From the NCBI GenBank assembly GCA_002914845.1, contig JXTC01000010.1:1513922-1577921 (forward strand): a stretch of 64,000 bases of DNA, read 5' to 3'. This stretch comes from Trema orientale. Taxonomy: Eukaryota > Streptophyta > Magnoliopsida > Rosales > Cannabaceae. Shown here piece after piece: positions 36,688 to 46,677 of the stretch; the first letter of the stretch is position 1, and every line of letters begins with the position of its first letter. Both the position numbers and the translations under genes were made by a program. Under the pieces are notes generated by a model. That model did not search any database and was not told where the DNA came from. It was given only the letters and a program-made list of their open reading frames with translations.

Positions 36688-37147
36688 TTTTAACTTTTTT
36701 TGGATGATTTGTTTTCTTCAGAAAAGGTTTGGATTCAATTGCATTTGGATGTGAAATATAAAAAATCAACTCCTGATTGTAAATTTTTGTGTCAGGTTGA
36801 TTGGATTTGGATTTTGTCGGATTTAATTTTTGTCAATTCAAGTTCAGTTAGGTTTTTTTTTCCCTCTCCTTTGTCTCTTCTTGAAAGTCCTCAACATGTC
36901 TTAATCCTAATCATTTATGTTAGAGAAGTGGTTTAGCATAAACTGCATAAACTAAAATGTTGACCGGAAGATGGGACTTTCAGGCTATGGACTTGGTAGC
37001 CCTTTCCATACTCACAAGCCACAAATTAACTCCCTCCCAACTTCCCAAGCCCTTTAAAATTTCTTCAAATATGTGGAAACCTTTTATCATCATCCAACCA
37101 CCTTTCGCCACGTCACTACTAGTGTTTTTCCTCTTTCTCAAGTTGAG

Positions 37148-37324
37148 TAATGTTATGGAGCACCAGTGGTGCCCAGCATCACAGTGACATGTATGTTTGT
37201 CACTGGATGATTTAATTAATAAACTGGGTCCTACATAGGCCCACTTAAATTATAATTATGATTAGCCAATAACAGACTAACACATCACTGTGGTGCCCAG
37301 CACCACAGGTGCTCTATAACATTA
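37148..37324. mobile_element. Foldback MITE upstream of FAH copy b
   Basis: A 177-bp element. The left end TAATGTTATGGAGCACC continues GTGGTGCCCAGCATCACAGTG. The right end is its near-perfect inverted copy (reverse complement TAATGTTATAGAGCACC, then GTGGTGCTGGGCACCACAGTG). Arms are about 43 bp. It sits about 200 bp upstream of the predicted transcription start of FAH copy b, inside its likely promoter. No target duplication was resolved. Confidence 0.7.
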
Positions 37325-37517
37325 TTCTTTCAAGTTGCTTTCTCATCTCTGATTCTGCGTGGTCGCACCACAGGCCACAGGGTAACCCTAACCCCACCTC
37401 GGTTCCACTAGCTGTGATCCTAAAACTGCCAGGCTGGCAACCCCCTAAGAATCCAACGTGGGGATCCGCTGGCTGATTCTTTTGTGCCCATACAGCAATC
37501 AACGGCCCAGATTTGTC

Positions 37518-37765
37518 CATTAATATATTGTCGTTTTTCACACAGATTCAGAAACTGTGGAAAAGAGAGTTTAGAGAGAGAGAGTCTCGGTCTCCCATCC
37601 AGTGCTGCCACTGCTCTTCTTGAGAGCGCAAGACCAAGACTTCTAAACCCCTCTTCCCATTGGTGTGGTGGTGGTGGTGGTGGCTTCACGAGTCATCCCC
37701 AAAGAGAGAGACTTTAAGAGAAAGAAAAGACCTTTCTTGGGTTGGATCGACCCGCATTGTGTTTG
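37518..37765 (+). promoter_or_regulatory. FAH copy b core promoter and 5' UTR exon
   Basis: A TATA-like TAATATATTG lies at 37521-37530. The leader that follows holds an AGAGAGAGAG run and a GGT microsatellite (about 37664-37682). A splice-donor candidate TTTG/GTTAGT lies at about 37765/37766. Acceptor candidates just before the ATG are CATCCAG (ends 38826) and CTATAG (ends 38837), which gives a roughly 1.06-kb 5' UTR intron as at copy a. Confidence 0.5.
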
Positions 37766-38845
37766 GTTAGTTCTATTCTTTCTCTTCGTTTATTTGTTTA
37801 TTTATTTTTATTTTCCTTTTTTATTTTATTGCTTATTGTGCGGTCTCTAGATCTGGGTCTTTCTTGTTTTTGATTTTTTTTTTCGGCAAAATTATGGATT
37901 TTTGTGTTTTTTTTTGTTTGGATTTTGTTGTTTTTTGAAGTGGGTTTGGTTTTCAACGTTATGTGATTTTTTAATTTTCTTTTTAGTTCCAACCTTCAGA
38001 AGGATGAATGAAAGAAAACAATGAAATTTTAGCAATGGAATTCTCTGTTTGGTTGCTGAGAATCTGGTGTTGATTTTCCTTTCGATCTGTAAAATGCAGA
38101 TATAATAAAGGATGAAAAGGGTCGCTTTCAAAATGAGCATTTTTCATGTTCCTACTCTAAATCTGAAAAAAAGGATCGAATGATGCTTTGTTTGTTTTTC
38201 GAATTTTTAGATGTTGTTATATTCTATTTAAAAATACTTGTTCAAAGTACGCTTTTCGATTAAGATATTTTCAAGTTTGAAGTTTTTAATTGTCACCATT
38301 CATTCATGCATTATGTGTATTTTTTCTGATTTTAATTTGTTGTTCTTCTCTACTTGATTAAAGATTAAAGACTTTTTCTGTGTAATGCTGTATTGTTTGA
38401 TAACTTGGACTGACTTTTCATGTGGGACCAGTTCTATTGGAGAAAAGTCTCATAAATAAATAAAGCATCTAGAATCCAATTCTCCTTAGACCTTTTTGAA
38501 TTTCTTCTCTCAGAAGCAACTTATTTGATTTACTTCTAAATTCTATTGCTTTTGGACTGTAACGTGAGACTTTTCTGTTTGATTGTATGTTTGAAATGGA
38601 CACATGATTCCACTCCAAAAAAATAAAAAATAGAAACAAAAATGAAAAAACTCATGATTACTATATACATATTTATAGGATTTAAGAAGTTTTATAAGAT
38701 TTGTAGAGTTGAAACAAGTTTGATTTTTTAGCTTTCACGACCCTTTTTGTTAGCTTGTTGAAACGTTGTAATTCTCAATATATAGTTCTATGAATTGATA
38801 AGAGTTTATAATTTTCTCTCATCCAGTTTGTCTATAGGTATAAAG

Positions 38846-40810
38846 ATGGTGGCTCAGGAGTTTACCGTCGATTTGGATAAACCCCTTGTATTTCAGGTAA
38901 TGGCGCAATTGAGAATTTTTTTTTTTTTTCATTTGAACAAAATATGTGGCAAGCATTGCTGTTTATATGTAATTATTTCACCTAAATTTCTTTAGAATCC
39001 TATTCTTAACATTGAATACGGAGTCCTCTTTCCAAGATTTTTATGGTCATGGATATGGATCGGAACAAAGCAGCCTTGTATGATTATTGAGGATTTTATT
39101 CTACTGTTGAGCTAAAGTCGTATACTTGCATTCTATTCAACCTATAGAATTGCTTTTTGGCAGTTTGTAGAGGAATTTACCCACCTCATTTGCGGCTTGT
39201 AAAGGAAGTTTGCCTTCTTTGGAATATGCATTTTGAAATTGATTTTTTTTTTCTGGTTCTTTTAACTATGAACACACTTCCTTTTCTCATCATCTTGTAG
39301 CTATCATATAGCTACGTTAAGTTTACTTAAGTTGATGTTTGTAGAGTGTTGTAAGTATCACTATTCAATTTCAATCTTAACAATATTTCACAGGTTGGCC
39401 ATCTTGGAGATACTTATCAGGAATGGGTGCACCAACCTATTCCCACCAGGGAAAGCCCTCGATTTTTCGAAAGTGATTTTTGGGAGGTACTACATCTTTG
39501 TTTGAACTTAATTATAATATTCCTTTAAAGTCAGTAGTTAGTAACGGGACTCTGCACATGCTTATTGTAGTACTGTATATGTTCATTGCGTATTGATTAA
39601 TTACTAGTTTGAAGTATGATTTTCTTGATATCAAATATTCCTTGACTTTGACTCATCCTTCTTGAAATAGTTCTTGACCAAGACGGTCTGGTGGGTAATT
39701 CCCCTTATTTGGCTGCCAGTTGTCTGCTGGTTCATCTCCATGTCTGTACAAATGGGCCATACATTTCCTGAGATAGTTCTCATGGTGGGATTGGGTATCT
39801 TCATTTGGACCTTGATCGAATACACATTGCATCGTTTCCTTTTCCACATCAAAACAAAGAGCTACTGGTTAGCTATTATGCTCTCTACTTTTCAATATTC
39901 ACTTTATCTGCTTTATTTGAAAGTCTTTTGCAATGGTGTAACAATGTGATAATTATTGATTTCAGGGGAAACACCGCACATTATCTTCTCCATGGCTGTC
40001 ATCATAAGCACCCCATGGATGGTTTGCGACTTGTTTTTCCTCCAACTGCAACTGCTATTCTATTGGTGCCAGTATGTATTTCTTCCTTCTTTCTTCCTTC
40101 TTTCTTCATGTTTGGCCTCTGAATCTGATGCCTATATTTGTTGCAAGGATGTAAATAATTTTACCGTTATCATGTCCTTTATTAGTTAGGTAGATTTTTC
40201 TCATTAATACAAAGCACCATATGATGTCATTGTTCGTTCCCCTATACCTGTTGAGGAACTTGATTACTAGGAACATCTCTATTATGTCATAAGCATCAAT
40301 ACATCATTCTACTCAATGAGAAATCTACTATGGTATATTTGTAACATGAGAAATCTAAATTTTATTGTCAATCCTTGGCAGTTCTGGAACGTGGTTAAGC
40401 TGTTTGCTACTCCTTCTACTACTCCTGCACTCGTTGGTGGCGGTTTATTGGGTTACGTAATGTATGATGTTACACATTACTACCTTCACCATGGTCAGCC
40501 ATCGAAGGACACAATTCGACATCTTAAGGTGAGAACAGTGGACATTTCACAATGGCAGAAACTTTTATACATAAACACCTATTTTCTTTAGTCCTCATCA
40601 CTGATTAGAAACTATGCAGCTTGCAATATTTCATCTGGTCCGAGTTGACTTATATTAACATCTTGTGTGTTCCATTTTTTTCCCTCTCAGAAATACCATT
40701 TGAATCATCACTTCCGTATTCAGAACAAAGGGTTTGGCATAACTTCATCAATGTGGGACAGGATATTTGGAACACTTCCTCAGACAAAAGCAGCTGAGAA
40801 AAGTAGATAA
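38846..40810 (+). CDS. FAH1-like: Fatty acid 2-hydroxylase, FAH copy b
   Basis: Exons 38846-38896, 39394-39486, 39671-39867, 39966-40071, 40382-40528 and 40691-40810. The exon lengths (51, 93, 197, 106, 147, 120) and phases are identical to copy a, and the product is again 237 aa. All His motifs are present: HRFLFH, HYLLHGCHHKH, THYYLHHG, HLNHH. The exon 2 end reads FESDFWE, closer to the plant consensus than copy a, and the C-terminus AAEKSR keeps a basic tail. Role as for copy a: 2-hydroxylation of sphingolipid acyl chains in the ER. Introns are shorter than in copy a (497, 184, 98, 310 and 162 bp against 630, 1134, 104, 419 and 108). The two genes are separated by about 16.6 kb of repeats. 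Both look functional. Confidence 0.95.
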
Positions 40811-42524
40811 ATTTTTTTGGCAAGGAAAGTAGCGTCGCTTAATTGGATATTATGGCCTATGAGTTGGGGTGAATTTAGTATATTTTCCTTCCTAAACATT
40901 CTTTATTCCATTTTGGTATCAATTAAATTTTAGTTTTGTAGTCTAAGATGGGGAATTCAGGATTTTATGTGTTATGGATAATGTTGGTGGATAGTATCAA
41001 TTTTGTGGCGCCCTTTAGCAAATTTCTGTATAAATCAAATTCGTTTTCTATATAGTGCTTGTTTATGGAGGAAAATTCTCACACGTTGCCGCCTATACTA
41101 CGTTAGAAGTTTGGTTCTTATATGCCTTTTCATTTGACTATTTCTATAAATTCTCGTCCATTCTTTTACAACTTCGTTTCATCAATATGTTGCGAGATAC
41201 TAGTGACCAATTAAATCCGTTGTCTTACACTCTTAATGAATGATTAATAGAAAAGAGTAACTATAGGGACGACGTTTTTTATCAGGAAGGTGAGGAATAC
41301 GAAGGATGGATAGACTACGAAATATAGGGAGTTGGGGATGGAGAGGATAGAAGGTCTGTTTCATGTCCTTTGGTACTGGAAGGAGAATTTAAAGGATGGA
41401 TAAAGATTTAATACTGAAGTTATTGAATTGCCCGTTGTATGAAAAAAAGTGTTTGTCGATTTTTTTTGAGATAATTTTTGTTATTTGACCCTTCATTTTG
41501 TCATTCTTCTCCGAGTACTTCCTTCCTTGATTATTGTTACATTACAAGTAGACTTATATATGACTCAATTTATTTATTATAATCATCGCAGAATAACTTG
41601 TGGTGTTGGCACCAAGATTGCTATTCTTCTCCCTCATCCTTCCAAAGATGGAAGAGTTTAACATGATGGGCCTAGAGAGAGAGAGAGAAGTGGAGGGTTT
41701 GACAGAGTAACTCGTCATATAGTATTGGCACTAGCATTGCTATTCTTCTTCTTCCTCCATTCTTTCTACTCTCTCTCATCATTCTTCTCCCGCATTCTCT
41801 CTCCACTTCTCTCTCTCTTAGTCTTTCTTATCAAACCATGGATTTTGACTCTCCTTTCACCTCTCTCCATCCTATTCTGCCTAAGTGACAAAATATTCTT
41901 TTGGCTATTTTTGGTAAGAGTAAGGGAGAATAAAAAGGATAGAAAGCTTAGAAATGATGGAGTATGTGAAAGAACGAGAGGAGCGTGACAATCCCTTCAA
42001 ATTATTTGGTAAGAATAATAAAAAGTATGAGAGCTGATAAGTATTTATTTTTTAGTATTATTTATATTATTTTTTTAGTAATTGTTTTTTAGGATAAGTT
42101 TTATCAATTCAAACTCCTTTTTGCTATAAAAACTTCCTTCTACCACTTATCCAATCCTTCCAAAATTGGAAGGATGAGTTTTGGTGGGCCGGAGGGAGCT
42201 ATCCTCCCTCTAATTCTCCTTTCCCTCGTTCTTCTCTTCTACCATACCTCTCTCTTTACCCCTCTTTATCCCTCAAAATATAGAGACCTCTCTATCAAAT
42301 ATAGAGTAAAGTTGTGTCTGAAAAATCCGTCACATTGTTTATGAAAAAATGAACGTCCCTACTCTATAACATTACTTTATGGGGGATTATCAATGTTAAC
42401 GCTCTTTTAATATATATGATGAAAAGAAAGACAACCTATAAACTATTTACAAAAGTAGGACTTTTATTGCCATATCCTTTAATGAATATTTCGGTTCCAA
42501 AATTACACCTGACTCTACCCTAGT
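40811..42524. other. FAH copy b 3' UTR and repeat-like spacer
   Basis: About 200 bp of 3' UTR-like sequence follows the stop. At 41634 and 42147 there are two diverged direct copies of ATCCTTCCAAARWTGGAAG followed by a GTGGGCC/ATGGGCC word. CT/AG-rich tracts (41670-41690, 41740-41830) surround the first. This suggests remnants of small transposons, which I cannot classify. Confidence 0.35.
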
Positions 42525-43394
42525 AAGGGATGACAATATAACCTACGGTTATGGGTATCTATGGTTATCCAATTCAAACAGGACGAGAAAAAACTGCTCA
42601 AGCAGGAAAAATGACCGAGGCAAGGAATAATTGTACCGTTAATATGCAGGTATAGTGCGAGGACGGTATTAGCATAATCTGCACAATACCTACTTCGATA
42701 TATATATCACATAAAAAAAATTATTATACATATCGATATATATATGGTTGCCAATCCAGTAGGTATTTTTTTTTTATACCTATGTGTAGGTATTTTTTTT
42801 TTTTTACCTATGTGTAAGTATTTTTTTTTAGCCGTTGGATCATCATCTAATGGTGATCCAACGGCTATAATCAAGTACATAAAAAGATGTGCATCATTAA
42901 TGATATTTCTCTCTCCTACTTTTTATAATAAAAAAATGTGCAAAATTTTTTTTCATTGGCCCAATTGATACCTATGCATAGGTAAAAAAAAAAATACCTA
43001 TTGGATTGGTGCCCTATATATATACACATTTAATTTTACACTATTTATATTCTTATATCTCCAGTAAAATAATGAATTTGGAGAGATATATGTACTTATA
43101 TATTTAAATTTTAGAGTTTGAAAATTGTTAGTATATTGTTGTGTTTAATGTTTTATTGATTATGAAAAAGATTTAGTATTTTCATCTTAAACTTTTTAAT
43201 ATTTTATTATTATTATCAATAGGTAATAGGTAACCATGGTTTTTCCCGTTATTCGTTAGATAAAACATGTACTGTCCCCGCATCTAAAAGAATGGTTAAT
43301 AGGGCATGTATGATATTGTGATTGGCTTTTGGAAATGAGGATGGTAATTGAAAAACCGTCTTCGATTCACCTCGTTCCCATTCCTAACCCTGGT
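42517..43394. mobile_element. Non-autonomous hAT-like element
   Basis: Element 42525-43386 (862 bp). The left end AAGGGATGACAA and the right end (reverse complement TAGGAATGGGAA) are hAT-like. The flanks ACCCTAGT (42517-42524) and ACCCTGGT (43387-43394) agree at 7 of 8 bases, as expected for an aged 8-bp target duplication. There is no transposase. A Mutator-like MITE (42746-43014) is nested inside. Confidence 0.6.
42737..43023. mobile_element. Mutator-like MITE nested in the hAT element
   Basis: Element 42746-43014 (269 bp). The left end reads GGTTGCCAATCCAGTAGGTA, the inverted right end GGGCACCAATCCAATAGGTA, each followed by T-runs. Flanks are TATATATAT on both sides (9 bp, the Mutator size), though the target is a TA repeat, so the duplication is weak evidence. 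The interior holds a small palindrome, AGCCGTTGGATCA...TGATCCAACGGCT (about 42829-42867). Confidence 0.65.
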
Positions 43395-45471
43395 AAAAAA
43401 TTTTTGACTAAGTCGAAAAAGTCAAAAGTGACAGAGGCGGCCGACCATGTTTGACTAGGAGTCGAAAATTGTTCGAATACGGTCGAACGCCAGTTGAATA
43501 TCGGTCGAAAATTTTCGACCGATAGCTTTAACCCAATCGAATTCTTCTACTATGGTCGAATGATGATTTAGCCCCAGTCGAAAATTTTTGACCGGGGTTG
43601 AAATTTTCTGGCCATCAATCGAAAAACGATTGGAATAACCAGAGATGCGGCTGAACAAATTTGGCCACTATCGAAATTTTTTTACTGCAGTCAAGCGGAG
43701 GTGCTGCCGTCGGGGTCGAGATCATGACCTACGATGGTGGCTGAAGTAATTCGAAGTTTATTGGAGAAATAGAGTATCCAAGTAATTTTATATTGTGACA
43801 TGACAATTGTGGTTAGTTTTAAAAATATTAGTGAGTGAGTCTCATTTTTTATCACAAGGGTTAAATAGACCTCTAGATGTAAATTCCCCTTACTTTATTG
43901 GAAATAGGCTAAATAAAGAATTTCAAGGGGAAAAAAAAAATACCCAATCTCTTATGGAATCCCTTGATTGTAAAAGAAGAAAACGAAAAACGATAGAAAG
44001 GAACTAAAAGCATATATTGCTGCTAACCGTTACTATATTACTACTTTATTAAAGGTCAATTGACCCACCTGCGACTCTCCTCGGCATGTAGTTTACATGT
44101 TGTTTAGATGCTCATGTGTTTTTAATATTTGTTTTTAGTAATGCATGTGTTTTTAATATGGATTATGTGATTGGTGTCATAAGCATCCTCTTCTAGAAAA
44201 AAACACAATTACAAAAAGATAAAAATTAAAGTCCTCAGTAGTTTGGGTTATCTTTGAATTTGCCATCAAGTCATCAACTATATTAAATTGCAAAATGATA
44301 CAATTTAGCTTTTCTTTTCTCTTTTATGTTTTTTTATTTTTTTATTTTTTTCATATTTTATTTGGATGAGATTTTAGAAATTAAAATTCACACATGAGGA
44401 TTGAGGTCTAAAATCACTCACAATACACTCACACGCCCATTTTCAGCCTTTTAGGCAACCCTTTAATTATTCTTTCACACAAAGAGGAGGCTAATTGTAT
44501 TTTCTTTCTCACTCTGTTTCACACTCGTTTGTCTCGTTGTTTAATTTGTGAATTACACTATATTTATGGTGGAGGAAGATGGAGCTAAAGCCCCATTCAA
44601 TTTTATATTTTTTAAAAACAGTTATATGAGTTTATAAATTTTTAACATCAATTATATATATAAACAGCTAAGGTTGTCAATTCGTATTATCTTGTTGTAT
44701 TTGAGTCAATACGACACAATTACAACATAATACGATAACACTTAATAAATACGATATGATTAATAAATGTGTTAAAAATCTAAACCTGAACACGACACGA
44801 TTAATAAACATAATATACAACACGCCATGTATAATAACTTGTTTAATAAATGTGTTATGTATACGATTATGACCTATTTGATACGATTATCTAATATTGA
44901 TACAATTACTTAAATTTAACATGATTATGTAATAGCTAATTCAAATATATATATGTAAATATGTTTTAATTTATCAAAATTAATTTAAAACATGGGATAG
45001 TATCACTTTTATATCTTTTATTTTGACATTTTATTCCATTTATACTTACATTAAAATGTTAATAAATGTGTTGAGTTATGTTGACACAAAAATGAATATT
45101 TAATTAAATGTCTTATATGTGTCATTTTCGAGTTAAGCGGATGGGCAACCGTTTATTATGTGCCGTATGTGTCAACCCAGAACACGAATACCCAAACTCA
45201 TTTATTTTTGCTATTCTCAAGCCGTATCATGTAAAAAATTGCTGGCTCTATATAAACCTCCAACAAAAAGTCCTGCAAACTAGACAAATTATTTACAAAA
45301 GCACACACATAAAGTATAGAATTTTAGCCCGACAAAATAGACACGGTGTTATATTAATCCCACTAGATAAATTCTAGATCGTCCTGAACTATATTTCTTA
45401 ATATTATTAAAATAATATAATTTACAGTTGAAGAAGGAAGTTGAAATATCATGACAATAAACAATAAAAAA
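43395..45471. other. Repeat-derived spacer
   Basis: 43395-43735 has dense GTCGAA / TTCGAC words, including the palindrome GTCGAAAATTTTCGACC near 43504. The rest is AT-rich. 44670-45230 carries words typical of hAT derivatives (GGTTGTCAATTCGTA, ACACGACACGATTAATAAA, GTGTCAACCC), but the ends could not be fixed. No gene. Confidence 0.35.
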
Positions 45472-46018
45472 TAGGGTTAAATATAGCAATGGTTCTTGAA
45501 TTATACTCATTGTATCACTTTGTCTATTGGATTTTTAACTTACATAGTAATGACTCCTGAATTATGCAATTGTTACAGCAATGACTCATTTGTCACACAT
45601 TGTTAGTTTTTAATAGAAAATAGTCATGGACAGAGTGTATAATTGGGTATTATTTACTTTTATGAGTTGAAATCTCGTTTTTAATCATAATTACTAAATT
45701 GTGCACTTGATACATAGCTCATTTATGTTAAAAGTTTAGTAGTTTGTGAAAAAAAAAATGGTCATTGCTGCAATAATTGTATACGTCTTGGTAGTCTATT
45801 ATCTAAGTTAAAAATTTATAATCTCATTCTTGATCATAGTTACCAAATTATGTGCTCTATAATGACTTATTTGTGTTAAATATTTAATAGTTTGTGACAA
45901 AAAGATCATTTGTTGAAATAATTACATAACTCATGAATTATTACTATGTAAATTAAAAATTCAGGGGACAAATTGATACAAGAGGTATAATTGAGGGCCA
46001 TTAATATCATTAACCCTA
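45472..46018. mobile_element. Foldback MITE ahead of MEE22
   Basis: A 547-bp element. The left end TAGGGTTAAATATAGCAATG and the inverted right end TAGGGTTAATGATATTAATG continue as diverged arms of about 130 bp, both carrying GAATTATAC/CAATTATAC, TTGTATCA and TTACATAGTAAT. Noncoding. It lies about 280 bp upstream of the probable MEE22 leader. The AT-rich flanks prevent a firm target-duplication call. Confidence 0.65.
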
Positions 46019-46294
46019 AATAATAAACTTAAAATATGGATATTTCCATATTTGTCCCTAAAGAAAACAGTCGCTTCCTCCTGACACTTGCACAGTTGCA
46101 CTTCCACACGGGCTTTTGTATGGGTTTACGGACCTCAAGCCCACTACCGACCACCAAGTCGGTTCGTCAGGACTCGGAACTCCGACCCAAATCCACTGTT
46201 AGTGACTACCCCGCTCAGTTTTAGCCTTCTGTGGTAAGGAACTCTAACCCGCATCGGGTCGGGTCGATCCAATCAATGATAACCACCCACCCAG

Positions 46295-46677
46295 TAGGGT
46301 TTTTCTCTCTATTCCCCATCTTAGACTTGACCCCCCTCTCTCTCTCTTCTCTCACGCTCTTCTTGTGTCCCCTGCTGTGAGTAGCTACTGCTGGTGTTCA
46401 AAAATAATAAGGCGGTGAGACTCGAGCCAGAGCCACCATTGGCTCCTTCCTCATAACCTCTCGCTCTCATACACATGGCGTGGACTATGGAAGCATCAAC
46501 CAGATGAAGCTCTCCACTTGTTCATAAAACCCCTCGCGGTTATGGTGGCACGTTCTAAACCCCTTCCTCTGTATATTTGTTTGGTTCCCTGGAAACTGAC
46601 TCGGAAAATTTCCAAGCTTTTCTTGTTTTCTGGTTCTCGAGTTTTGATTCTTTCTTCTCTTTTCTCAAACTCCAGCA
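46295..46677 (+). promoter_or_regulatory. MEE22 leader region: telo-box, uORFs, possible 5' UTR intron
   Basis: TAGGGTTT at 46295-46302 is a telo-box, common in promoters of growth-related plant genes, and is followed by a CT-rich initiator region. Two upstream ATGs occur: a 10-codon uORF at 46475-46507 and a 48-codon one at 46542-46688 that overlaps the main ATG out of frame. However, a pyrimidine-rich CTCAAACTCCAG ending at 46675 is a good splice acceptor, and GTGAGT at 46377 a good donor. A 5' UTR intron may therefore remove both uORFs. Confidence 0.45.

Noticed and set aside
37314-37717. Overlapping 75-89-codon frames on both strands
   Set aside because: Located in the FAH copy b promoter and 5' UTR exon; the Pro/Gly runs come from the GGT microsatellite.
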